Positions 24,518 through 32,427 of a stretch of DNA of 64,000 nucleotides are shown here, piece after piece. The DNA lies in NCBI GenBank assembly GCA_965219235.1, contig OZ244721.1:1426001-1490000 (forward strand). Reading direction: 5' to 3'. Source of the stretch: CBDHCC01 sp965219235. Lineage in GTDB: Bacteria > Pseudomonadota > Alphaproteobacteria > Sphingomonadales > Sphingomonadaceae. The notes below the pieces were generated by a model. The model was given only the letters and a program-made list of their open reading frames with translations. It had not been told where the DNA came from and made no database searches. Within the stretch, counting starts at the first letter, position 1. Each line of letters opens with the position of its first letter. A program made the position numbers and the translations under genes.

Positions 24518-26923
24518 TCACCCCGTCACCGTCAGCACCACCTCCTTCAAGGTCTTGCTGTCCGGCCCGACCATGACCGTGAAGTCGCCCGGCTCCACCA
24601 CCCGCTTCATGTCGATGTTCCACATCTCCAGCGCCGCGCGTCCGATCGGAAATGTGACGCGCCGCGTCTCGCCGGGCTTGAGCGTGATCCGGCGGAAGGC
24701 CTTCAGCTCCTTGACCGGCCGGGTGACGGAGCTGACCTGGTCGCGCAGATAGACCTGCACCACCTCGTCGCCCTCGCGCCGGCCCGTGTTCGTGACATCG
24801 ACGGAGAGGGTCGCCGTCTGGTCCGCCGTCATGCTCGTCCGCGACAGCGTCGGTTCTCCGAAAGCGAACGTCGTGTAGCTGAGCCCGTAACCGAAGGGGT
24901 AGAGCGGCTCCGTCGTGTCGAACAGATAGCCGCGCCGCGCCGTCGGCTTCCTGTTGTAGAACATCGGCAGCTGGCCCACGTCGCGCGCCACATTGACCGG
25001 CATCTTGCCGCCCGGGTTCGTGCGCCCGAACAGGGCGTCGGCGATGGCGGTCCCGCCCTGCTCCCCCGCGTACCACGCCTCCAGCACCGCGTTCGCCTTG
25101 GCGTCCACGTTGAGATAGCTCGGCGGGCGGCCGTTCACGAGCACGACGGCGATCGGCTTGCCCAGCGCCTTCAACGCATCGAGCAGCTCGTTCTGCTGCC
25201 CGACCAGGTCGAGGCCGGTGCGGTCGCCCAGATGGTCGTCGGCCCAGCCCTCGCGGCTGGTCTGTTCCGTGTCGCCCAGGAACAGCAGGATGGTGTCCGC
25301 GCCCTTCGCCACTTCCACCGCTTCGGCGATCATCCGGCGGTTGAGGGCCGGGTCGACCAGCTCCACGGTGTCCGCCCACCAGTCGTCGTCGACGGTGATG
25401 CCCACGCCCCGGGCGGTCACGATGATCGCGCGATCGCCGACCAGCGCGCGGACGCCGTCGAGCGGAGAGACGGTGGTGGGCGGCTGCCCGTAATAGCCGC
25501 CTAGCCGGGCCACGTCGCTGTTGGGGCCGATCACCGCGATCGTCGGCTTGGCCGCGCCGGCGGCGGGCAGTGCCAGCGGCAGCAGGCCGTCGTTCTTCAG
25601 GAGGACGAGAGAGCGGTCGGCCGTCCGCTTGGCGAGCGCGATCGCTTCCGCGTTGTTCGTGACCTGGGTGTCGGCGACCCGCGCATAGGGGTTCTCGAAC
25701 AGGCCGGATCGGAACTTCAGCGTCAGCATCCGCTTGACCGCCGTATCCACCGCCGCCTCGCTCACCTTGCCCGTCCGCACCGCGTCGGCGAGCGTTTTGT
25801 AGGCGGTGCCGTTGGGCAGGTCGGTGTCCACTCCGGCCGCCAGCGCCAGGCGCGCCGCCTCCGCGTCGTCGCCCGCGATGTGGTGGCGCTTCACCAGCTC
25901 CTCGATGGCGAAATAGTCGCTGACGACCGCGCCTCGATAGCCCCACTCGCCGCGCAGGATGGTGCCCAGCAGCCACTTGTTGGCGTGGCTCGGCACCCCG
26001 TCGATCTCGTTGTAGCTGGCCATCACCGCCTGGATGCCGGTGCGGCGCACGACCTGTTCGAAGGGCGGAAAGAACACTTCGCGGAGCGTCCGCTCGCTGA
26101 TCTCCGCCGGGCCGACATTGGTGCCGTTCTCCGGCTGGCCGTGGCCGGTCATGTGCTTGAGCGTGGCGAAGACCTTGCCATCGGCCAGCCGGTCGCCCGA
26201 CGCGGTGCCGATGCCCTGCAACCCCTCGACGGCGGCCACGCCCATCTCGCTGACGAGATACGGGTCCTCGCCGAACGTCTCCTCGATCCGGCCCCAGCGC
26301 GGATCGCGGGCGACGTCGACCACGGGCGACAGGACGAGCGTCACGCCGCGCGACCGGATCTCGCGCGCGATGACGCTGTTCACCTGACGCACCAGGTCGG
26401 GGTCGAACGACGAGGCCATGGCGATCGACTGCGGAAAGCTCGTGGCGCCCAGCGCGGCGTAGCCGTGCAGCCCCTCCTCGTGCATCAGCACGGGGATGCC
26501 CAGCCGCGTGTCGTCCACCGCCCATTTCTGGATCGCGTTCACCAGCCGCACGGTGGCCGCCGCGTCGCGGCCCGGCGTGACGCGCGGGCTGCCGGGGCCG
26601 GTGGCATCGGACGGCCGCGTGAACTGGCCGATGCCGTTAGGGAAGACCTGGCGCGCCTTGGCGGCCACGAACTCGTTCCTCGCGTCGAACAGCTTCGGCT
26701 TTTCCTGCCAGACGGTCATGATCTGGGCGACCTTCTCGTCCAGCGTCATGCGGGCGATGAGGTCGTCCACACGCCTTTCGACGGGCAGCGCGGCGTCGCG
26801 ATAGGGGGCGTTTTCCGGCGGCCGCTCCGTGGCAGTGCCTGCCATGACGGACGGCTGGGCGAAGGCGGGCAACGGGGCGACGAGCGCGGTTGTGGCCAGC
26901 GCGGCGGCGAGGGCAAGCTTCAT
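24518..26923 (-). CDS. Periplasmic glycoside hydrolase family 3 (beta-xylosidase/beta-glucosidase, BglX-like)
   Basis: An 801-residue GH3 enzyme with a signal peptide (MKLALAAALATTALVAPLPA, cut after AFA). The barrel contains LMHEEGLHGYAALGATSFPQ and TLKHMTGHGQPENGTN; the nucleophile is Asp336 in AVVSDYFAIE. A GH3 C-domain and a fibronectin-III-like domain (KAFRRITLKPGETRRVTF) finish it. The SDYFAI form and FENPYARV are common in xylan-locus beta-xylosidases, and a XylR-type operator overlaps its promoter, so release of xylose in the periplasm is the best guess. AAGGAGAG precedes ATG 26923. It diverges from xylR. Confidence 0.92.
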   Translation of the reverse strand: MKLALAAALATTALVAPLPAFAQPSVMAGTATERPPENAPYRDAALPVERRVDDLIARMTLDEKVAQIMTVWQEKPKLFDARNEFVAAKARQVFPNGIGQFTRPSDATGPGSPRVTPGRDAAATVRLVNAIQKWAVDDTRLGIPVLMHEEGLHGYAALGATSFPQSIAMASSFDPDLVRQVNSVIAREIRSRGVTLVLSPVVDVARDPRWGRIEETFGEDPYLVSEMGVAAVEGLQGIGTASGDRLADGKVFATLKHMTGHGQPENGTNVGPAEISERTLREVFFPPFEQVVRRTGIQAVMASYNEIDGVPSHANKWLLGTILRGEWGYRGAVVSDYFAIEELVKRHHIAGDDAEAARLALAAGVDTDLPNGTAYKTLADAVRTGKVSEAAVDTAVKRMLTLKFRSGLFENPYARVADTQVTNNAEAIALAKRTADRSLVLLKNDGLLPLALPAAGAAKPTIAVIGPNSDVARLGGYYGQPPTTVSPLDGVRALVGDRAIIVTARGVGITVDDDWWADTVELVDPALNRRMIAEAVEVAKGADTILLFLGDTEQTSREGWADDHLGDRTGLDLVGQQNELLDALKALGKPIAVVLVNGRPPSYLNVDAKANAVLEAWYAGEQGGTAIADALFGRTNPGGKMPVNVARDVGQLPMFYNRKPTARRGYLFDTTEPLYPFGYGLSYTTFAFGEPTLSRTSMTADQTATLSVDVTNTGRREGDEVVQVYLRDQVSSVTRPVKELKAFRRITLKPGETRRVTFPIGRAALEMWNIDMKRVVEPGDFTVMVGPDSKTLKEVVLTVTG

Positions 26924-26972
26924 CGGATCTCTCCTTCCGGGCCGCCGTTCGAAGGGGTTGGCCGACCTTTGC

Positions 26973-26984
26973 GTTAGCGCTACC
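26973..26984. promoter_or_regulatory. Predicted XylR operator (site C), GH3/xylR intergenic
   Basis: GTTAGCGCTACC lies between the divergent GH3 and xylR genes, 50 bp from the GH3 start. It could give autoregulation of xylR as well as control of the glycosidase. Confidence 0.75.
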
Positions 26985-27015
26985 ATGACGAACCCCGCGA
27001 AGACTTGTCAACGCC

Positions 27016-27027
27016 GGGGGGGGGGGG
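27016..27027 (+). repeat. Homopolymer tract of 12 G
   Basis: Twelve consecutive G residues lie 85 bp before the xylR start and about 30 bp from operator site C. Long G tracts slip readily during replication and also during sequencing, so the exact length is uncertain. Confidence 0.8.
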
Positions 27028-27112
27028 CGGCGGGAGGAGGCGGATGACGGTGTGCCGACGGATGGCGGGGCGTCTGGTCAACGCGACAGCCACGCCTTAC
27101 CCACCTGACCCC

Positions 27113-28180
27113 ATGAGCATCGCCGCGCCCAGCCGCTCCCGCCGCCGTCCCAGCGGTGCCCCCACGGTGGCCGACGTGGCGCGGCTGGCCGGCTGTTCGC
27201 CGATGACCGTCAGCCGGGTCATCAACGGCGAGGCGCGGGTGCGCGACGCCACGCGCGAGGCGGTCCAGAGCGCCATCGCGCGACTGAACTACCGGCCCAA
27301 CTCCGCCGCGCGCAGCCTGGCCGGTGCCGGGCAGATGCGCCTGGCGCTGCTCTACGCCAACCCTTCGGCATCCTATCTGAGCGAGGTGCTGGTGGGCGCG
27401 CTGGACGAGGCGGCGCGCGTGCACGCGCAGCTGACGGTGGAACTCTGCGCCCTCCCCCGCGACGGGCGCGCGACGGTCGACCGGTTGATCGAGGCGCGCG
27501 TGGACGGCCTGCTGCTGCCCCCGCCGCTCAGCGACGACGGCATGCTGCTGGCGCACCTGCGGGAGACGGGCACGCCCGCCGTCGCGATCGGTCCCGGTCG
27601 CGCGCCCAAGGGCACCGCCGCCGTCACCATCGACGATCGCCGCGCCGCCCACGACATGACGCGCCACCTGATCGAACTCGGCCACCGCAGGATCGGCTTC
27701 ATCCGCGGCGACACGTCCCTGACGGTGAGCGGCGAGCGATGGGAGGGCTTCGTCGAAGCGCTGAAGAATGCCCACCTGCCCGTGCTCTCCCAGTGCATCG
27801 AGCCCGGCCAGTTCACCTACGCCTCCGGCCGGCGGGCGGCCGAGCGCATCCTGAACGGCCACGGCCGCCCGACCGCCATCTTCGCGGCCAACGACGACAT
27901 GGCGGCCGCCGCCGTGGCGGTGGCGCACCAGCGCGGGCTGGACGTGCCGCGCGACCTGTCGATCGTGGGCTTCGACGACACCGCGCTCGCCACGACCATG
28001 TGGCCGGAGCTGACCACCGTGCACCAGCCGGTCGCCGACATGGCGCGCGCGGCGGTCGAGCTGCTCGTCGATCAGGTGCGCCTCGCCCGCGCGGGCGAGG
28101 CGGCGGTGCCCGTCACCCGGGTGCTCGACCACCGGCTCGTGCTGCGCGACTCCGCCGCCGCGCCCAGGAATCAGCCATGA
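27113..28180 (+). CDS. xylR: LacI family repressor of the xylose regulon (XylR-like)
   Basis: A 355-residue LacI/GalR protein. The helix-turn-helix and hinge are PTVADVARLAGCSPMTVSRV and AARSLAG; the effector domain has GFIRGDTSLT, IFAANDDMAAAAV and IVGFDDTALAT. It overlaps the xylD start by 4 nt (ATGA), so the pair is one operon. By position and family it is the Caulobacter-type XylR that represses xylose genes until xylose or a derivative releases it. It should bind the four GTTAGCGCTACC sites. ATG at 27113 was preferred over starts upstream that read through the poly-G tract. Confidence 0.88.
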   Translation: MSIAAPSRSRRRPSGAPTVADVARLAGCSPMTVSRVINGEARVRDATREAVQSAIARLNYRPNSAARSLAGAGQMRLALLYANPSASYLSEVLVGALDEAARVHAQLTVELCALPRDGRATVDRLIEARVDGLLLPPPLSDDGMLLAHLRETGTPAVAIGPGRAPKGTAAVTIDDRRAAHDMTRHLIELGHRRIGFIRGDTSLTVSGERWEGFVEALKNAHLPVLSQCIEPGQFTYASGRRAAERILNGHGRPTAIFAANDDMAAAAVAVAHQRGLDVPRDLSIVGFDDTALATTMWPELTTVHQPVADMARAAVELLVDQVRLARAGEAAVPVTRVLDHRLVLRDSAAAPRNQP

Positions 28181-29943
28181 CCAAGCCGCTGCGCTCGCGC
28201 GACTGGTTCGCCAACGCCGAACGGCCGGACATGACCGCGCTCTATCTCGAGCGCTTCATGAACTACGGCATGACGTCCGAGGAGTTCCGGTCCGGCCGCC
28301 CGATCATCGGTATCGCCCAGTCGGGCAGCGACCTGAGCCCCTGCAACCGCGTCCACCTGGAGCTGGCCCAGCGGGTGAAGGACGGGGTGCGCGACGCGGG
28401 CGGGGTGCCGCTGGAGTTCCCGGTCCACCCGATCTTCGAGAACTGCCGCCGGCCGACGGCGGCGCTCGACCGCAACCTGCTCTATCTGGGCCTGGTCGAG
28501 CTGCTGAACGGCTACCCCATCGACGGCGTCGTGCTGACGACGGGCTGCGACAAGACCACGCCCGCGCAGGTCATGGCCGCCAGCACCGTCGACATTCCCG
28601 CCATCGTGCTGTCGGGCGGGCCGATGCTGGACGGCTGGCACGAGGGCGAGCTGGTCGGCTCCGGCACCGTCATCTGGCGCTCCCGGCGTAAGCTGGCGGC
28701 GGGCGAGATCACCGAGGAGGAGTTTCTGGAGCGCGCGACGGATTCCGCGCCGTCGATCGGCCACTGCAACTCGATGGGCACGGCGTCGACCATGAACGCG
28801 GTGGCCGAGGCGCTGGGCCTGTCGCTCACCGGCTGCGCCGCCATCCCGGCGGCGTATCGCGAGCGCGGTCAGATGGCCTACCGCACCGGCCAGCGGATCG
28901 TGGAGCTGGTGCATGGCGACGTGAAGCCGTCCGACATCCTGACCAGCGCCGCCTTCGAGAACGCGGTCGCCGTCGTGTCGGCCTGCGGCGGCTCCACCAA
29001 CGCGCAGCCGCACATCGCGGCCATGGCGCGCCACGCCGGGGTGGATCTGGGGCCGGACATCTGGACCGACCACGGCTACGACCTGCCGCTGATCCTGAAC
29101 ATGCAGCCCGCCGGCCAGTATCTGGGCGAGCGCTTCCACCGGGCGGGCGGCGTGCCGGCGGTGATGTGGGAGCTGATGCGCGCCGGGCGGCTGAATGGCG
29201 ACTGCCCCACCGTGACGGGCCGCACGATCGCCGAGAATCTGGAGGGCCGGGAGAGTCCGGACCGCGAGATGATCCGGCCTTTCGACCGGCCGCTGGCGAC
29301 CCAGGCGGGCTTTCTGGTGCTGCGCGGCAATCTGTTCGACTTCGGCCTGTTGAAGACCTCCGTCATCTCGCCGGAGTTCCGCGCCCGCTACCTGTCGTGT
29401 CCGGGTCACGAGGGCGTGTTCGAGGCGCGGGCGGTCGTGTTCGACGGGGGCGATGACTATCACCACCGCATCAACGACCCGGCGCTCGATGTCGACGAGG
29501 ACTGCCTGTTGGTGGTGCGCGGTGCGGGCGTGGTCGGCTGGCCCGGCTCGGCGGAGGTGGTCAACATGCAGCCCCCCGACGCGCTGATCCGGCGCGGGGT
29601 GAACTGGTTGCCTACCTTGGGCGACGGGCGGCAGTCGGGGACGTCCGACAGCCCGTCGATCCTGAACGTCTCGCCCGAGAGCGCGGTCGGCGGCGGGCTC
29701 TCCTGGCTGCGCGACGGCGACATCGTGCGCATCGACCTGAACGCCCGCACGTGCGACGCGCTGGTCGAGCCCGACGAGATCGCGCGGCGACAGGTCGAGA
29801 GGGCGCCAAACGTGCCGGAGAGCCGCACCCCCTGGGAGGAACTGGCGCGCGAGAAGACCGGGCAGTTGAGCGACGGCGGCGCGCTGGACTTCGCGGTCAA
29901 ATACCGGGGCACGTCGCGGGAGCTGCCGCGCCACAATCACTGA
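28177..29943 (+). CDS. xylD: D-xylonate dehydratase (IlvD/Edd family)
   Basis: A 588-residue IlvD/Edd dehydratase, the length of Caulobacter XylD. Probable iron-sulfur cluster cysteines are Cys56 (SPCNRVH), Cys124 (TTGCDKTTPA) and Cys197 (GHCNSMG). ACGGSTNAQPHIAAMARHAG is also conserved. It removes water from D-xylonate to give 2-keto-3-deoxy-xylonate in the Weimberg pathway. The start overlaps xylR, while the other pathway genes lie on the opposite strand 0.8 kb away. An L-arabinonate or other sugar-acid specificity cannot be excluded from sequence, but the neighbours favour xylonate. Confidence 0.92.
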   Translation: MTKPLRSRDWFANAERPDMTALYLERFMNYGMTSEEFRSGRPIIGIAQSGSDLSPCNRVHLELAQRVKDGVRDAGGVPLEFPVHPIFENCRRPTAALDRNLLYLGLVELLNGYPIDGVVLTTGCDKTTPAQVMAASTVDIPAIVLSGGPMLDGWHEGELVGSGTVIWRSRRKLAAGEITEEEFLERATDSAPSIGHCNSMGTASTMNAVAEALGLSLTGCAAIPAAYRERGQMAYRTGQRIVELVHGDVKPSDILTSAAFENAVAVVSACGGSTNAQPHIAAMARHAGVDLGPDIWTDHGYDLPLILNMQPAGQYLGERFHRAGGVPAVMWELMRAGRLNGDCPTVTGRTIAENLEGRESPDREMIRPFDRPLATQAGFLVLRGNLFDFGLLKTSVISPEFRARYLSCPGHEGVFEARAVVFDGGDDYHHRINDPALDVDEDCLLVVRGAGVVGWPGSAEVVNMQPPDALIRRGVNWLPTLGDGRQSGTSDSPSILNVSPESAVGGGLSWLRDGDIVRIDLNARTCDALVEPDEIARRQVERAPNVPESRTPWEELAREKTGQLSDGGALDFAVKYRGTSRELPRHNH

Positions 29944-30009
29944 GGGGGCTGGCTGCTTTCGGAGGGACACCGGACTGGCCGCTTTTGCTCTGCCGTCAGC
30001 CCCCGTCCC

Positions 30010-30042
30010 CGCTCGTCCCCGGCTCAAGTCCGGGGACGAGCG
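30010..30042. repeat. REP-like perfect hairpin downstream of xylD
   Basis: CGCTCGTCCCCGG and CCGGGGACGAGCG form a 13-bp perfect stem with a 7-nt loop, in the gap between xylD and the convergent toxin-antitoxin pair. It may terminate xylD transcription; no U-run follows, and the sequence looks like a dispersed palindrome. Confidence 0.7.
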
Positions 30043-30132
30043 GCGGGGGAGGGCGTGTTGGACGTCCGCAATCGGGTCGAGAGCTGACGGATGGATTTCC
30101 TACGGCAGGAAAAAACAAGATGTCCCGGCCTT

Positions 30133-30423
30133 TTACAAATGGCGGGGAGCGTCCATCCGCCGATGCAGGATTCGAACGACGGCGATGCCGTAACCCGTCG
30201 GCCGGAAGTAGATGACGTGCTGCTCGACGCTGCGCCGCCGATAACCCGGCCGGATCTTGCCGCATCCCTGCGATTGCTGTGGCGCTTCGGCCAGATCGGC
30301 GCAGGCAGCTTCGACAAGATCGGTATAGCGCATGGCCTGGGGCAAACCCCATTGTGCAACGGTATAATCAAACACCCCTTCAAGATCGCGCTGCGCTCTG
30401 GGGCTGAGCCGATATTCAGCCAT
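30133..30423 (-). CDS. parE: Type II toxin, RelE/ParE family
   Basis: A 96-residue ParE-like protein (MAEYRLSPRAQRDLEGVFDY, then KIRPGYRRRSVEQHVIYFRP, IAVVRILHRRMD). The family's basic core and its C-terminal RILHxRMD signature are intact. ParE-type toxins poison gyrase; RelE relatives cut mRNA. Its start overlaps the antitoxin gene end by 8 nt. ATG at 30423 fits the family better than the longer frame from 30456. Confidence 0.92.
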   Translation of the reverse strand: MAEYRLSPRAQRDLEGVFDYTVAQWGLPQAMRYTDLVEAACADLAEAPQQSQGCGKIRPGYRRRSVEQHVIYFRPTGYGIAVVRILHRRMDAPRHL

Positions 30424-30661
30424 GCTGCGCTGTTTTGCGCTGCTTGAACGCGGCAAAGTCGAACGGCTCCGGCTCGCCGCTCTGCTCGCCCTCGGTCAGC
30501 GCCTGACGGATAGTCTCGATTTCAAAGCTCCGCTCCTGTTCGCGCCGGATAAGATCGCGAATCGCCTCGCTGTCATTGGTGTAACTGCCCGCGTCGATCT
30601 GGGCGGCGATCCAGGCATCCTGCTGCTCGGTCAGGGTAATGGTCTTACGCACAGTCGCCAT
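30416..30661 (-). CDS. parD: Type II antitoxin, ParD-like ribbon-helix-helix
   Basis: An 81-residue antitoxin: ATVRKTITLTEQQDAWIAAQ is the ribbon-helix-helix strand and first helix, SYTNDSEAIRDLIRREQER completes it, and an acidic tail (EGEQSGEPEPFDF) should wrap the toxin. It is the upstream gene of the pair and probably autorepresses through the direct repeat at 30717-30735. ATG at 30661 was chosen because the RHH strand must start close to the N-terminus. Confidence 0.92.
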   Translation of the reverse strand: MATVRKTITLTEQQDAWIAAQIDAGSYTNDSEAIRDLIRREQERSFEIETIRQALTEGEQSGEPEPFDFAAFKQRKTAQHG

Positions 30662-30716
30662 GTCGGGCCTCCAAATCTGCACCAGAGAACAAGCTCTTCA
30701 TACTATCGGTGCACTT

Positions 30717-30735
30717 TAACGCGGTTATAACGCGG
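30717..30735. promoter_or_regulatory. Direct repeat, candidate ParD operator
   Basis: TAACGCGG occurs at 30717-30724 and 30728-30735, an 11-bp period that is close to one helical turn. It lies 56 bp upstream of the antitoxin start, as expected for cooperative ribbon-helix-helix binding. Confidence 0.5.
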
Positions 30736-30781
30736 CGGCAATGATTGGATCGAGAGACGCCCTTCGCTAATGATTTTCCAC

Positions 30782-31651
30782 CTACAACCGCGCCGGCACC
30801 GCCGCCACGCCGGGCATTTCGACCTCGAACGCGAACAGATGGCCCGCCTGCGGCTGGGCCGCCCGTTCCCGCGCGCTCAGGCCCTTCCACGCCGTCGTGA
30901 CGTAGGCGGTCCGCAGGTCCGGGCCGCCGAACGCCAGCTTGGTGCAGTTCGCGACCGGCATCGCCACAGTCTCGACCAGCTCGCCGCGGTCGTAGCAGCG
31001 CACGGCGAAGCCGCCGAACAGGCCGGTCCACAGGCGGCCGGCGGAGTCCACGGTGGGTCCGTCGGGATAGCCGTCCGCCTCCTCGAGACGGACGGGCGTG
31101 GTGATCGGCCCCAGCGTGCCGTCGGCCCGGATCGCGGTGGTGTGGATCGCGCGGGCCAGCGTGTCGGTGAAGTGGATGGCGGTGCCGTCGCCGCTGATCG
31201 CCGGGCCGTTGGTGATGCAGATGTCCGCCGGCCCGACCGGCTCGATCCGGCCATCCCCGAGCCGGTAGAAACGGCCACTCGGAGCCCCTTCCGCGTCGTC
31301 CATCGAGCCGAACCACACCGAACCATCGGGTGCGGTGCAGGCGTCGTTGAGGCGATTGCCCTCCGGCTCGCCCGGCACGTCCAAGTGGTGGGAGAAGCGG
31401 CGGCTGTCAGGATCGAACAGGTGCAGCCCGTCCTTCAGGCCGCACAGCAGCGGGCCGTCGGTGGTCGGCAGCGCCCAGCCGATCGGCAGCGGGGCGGCGA
31501 CGCTCTCCACCCGGCCGGCGGCGGGGTCGAAACGGTGGAGGGCGGGCGCCTTGATGTCCACGAACCACAGGCATTCCCGGCCCGCGTCCCACACCGGCCC
31601 CTCGCCCAGCTCCGCGCCGACCTCGGCGACGCAGCGCACTGGCCGGCTCAC
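30782..31651 (-). CDS. xylC: D-xylono-1,4-lactonase (SMP-30/regucalcin family)
   Basis: A 289-residue SMP-30 beta-propeller. Metal ligands are suggested by Glu in ELGEGPVW, Asn in NRLNDACTAPDG and Asp in ADGYPDGPTVDSAGRLW. It hydrolyses xylonolactone to xylonate, step two of the Weimberg pathway. GTG at 31651 overlaps the xylB stop (GTGA), so it is the last gene of the xylX-A-B-C operon and is translationally coupled. A gluconolactonase-type activity is the alternative reading of the family alone. Confidence 0.9.
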   Translation of the reverse strand: MSRPVRCVAEVGAELGEGPVWDAGRECLWFVDIKAPALHRFDPAAGRVESVAAPLPIGWALPTTDGPLLCGLKDGLHLFDPDSRRFSHHLDVPGEPEGNRLNDACTAPDGSVWFGSMDDAEGAPSGRFYRLGDGRIEPVGPADICITNGPAISGDGTAIHFTDTLARAIHTTAIRADGTLGPITTPVRLEEADGYPDGPTVDSAGRLWTGLFGGFAVRCYDRGELVETVAMPVANCTKLAFGGPDLRTAYVTTAWKGLSARERAAQPQAGHLFAFEVEMPGVAAVPARL

Positions 31652-32427
31652 CGCCAACCGGCGTCCACCCAGTAATTGTGCCCCGTGCACATCCGCGCGT
31701 CGTCGGAGGCCAGGAACAGCGCCATCGCGGCCACGTCGGCGGGCTGGATGCGACCGTCGAGGCACTGGGCGGCGACGATCTCCGCCTCGCCCTCGGGCGT
31801 GTACCACTTCTCCTGACGCGGCGTCCGGACGTTCCCTGGGATGATCGCGTTCACGCGGATGCCGTCGCGCCCGAACTCGCGCGCGAGGCTGCGGGTCAGC
31901 CCCTCGATCGCCGCCTTGGCGGTCTGGTAGAGCGTCAGCTCGGCCAAGCCCAGGTGCCAGCTGATCGACCCGAAATTGATGATCGACCCGCGCCCGGCGG
32001 TTTTCATCGAGGGCGCGACCGCCTGCGCCAGGAAGAACAGGTGGCGCAGGTTCACCGCCATGCGCTCGTCCCAATAGGCCGGCGTGACCTCGGCGACCGT
32101 GTGGCGGTCGTCGTTGGCGGCGTTGTTCACCAGCACATCGACGCCACCCAGATCGGCCAGCACGGTGGCCGCCGTCGCCCGCATCGCGTGGATGTCCGTC
32201 AGATCGCAGGGGTGGAACACGGGCGCGTGGCGCGCCCCCGCCAATCGCTCCACCAGGGCGCGCGACGGCTCCTCGGTCAGGTCGAGGAACACGACCCGCG
32301 CGCCCTGCCGGGCGAACGCCTCGACCAGGCCCGCGCCGATCCCCGACCCGCCGCCGGTGATCAGCACCGACTGGTCGGTCAGGCTGGGATAGCGGGCGGC
32401 CTCGCCGTCGGGCTCCAGCACCCTCAA
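31648..32427 (-). CDS. xylB: D-xylose 1-dehydrogenase (SDR)
   Basis: A 259-residue classical SDR, strikingly like Caulobacter XylB as I remember it: SVLITGGGSGIGAGLVEAFA, the NNAANDDRH block, NFGSISWHLGL with the catalytic Ser, Tyr and Lys in LYQTAKAA, the PGNVRTPRQEKWYTPEGEA stretch, and the TGHNYWVDAGWR end. It oxidises D-xylose to D-xylonolactone with NAD+, the first Weimberg step. The first in-frame start is TTG at 32427, overlapping the xylA stop (TTGA); GTG at 32421 is an alternative. Confidence 0.95.
   Translation of the reverse strand: MRVLEPDGEAARYPSLTDQSVLITGGGSGIGAGLVEAFARQGARVVFLDLTEEPSRALVERLAGARHAPVFHPCDLTDIHAMRATAATVLADLGGVDVLVNNAANDDRHTVAEVTPAYWDERMAVNLRHLFFLAQAVAPSMKTAGRGSIINFGSISWHLGLAELTLYQTAKAAIEGLTRSLAREFGRDGIRVNAIIPGNVRTPRQEKWYTPEGEAEIVAAQCLDGRIQPADVAAMALFLASDDARMCTGHNYWVDAGWR

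Noticed and set aside
23001..26525. 1174-codon open frame on the minus strand
   Set aside because: It spans the MFS gene antisense and the GH3 gene in a wrong frame; Arg/Gly/Ala-rich composition shows it is a high-GC shadow.
27005..27112. Upstream extension of xylR through the poly-G tract
   Set aside because: The extra 36 residues are low-complexity and precede the normal LacI N-terminus; ATG 27113 gives a standard length.
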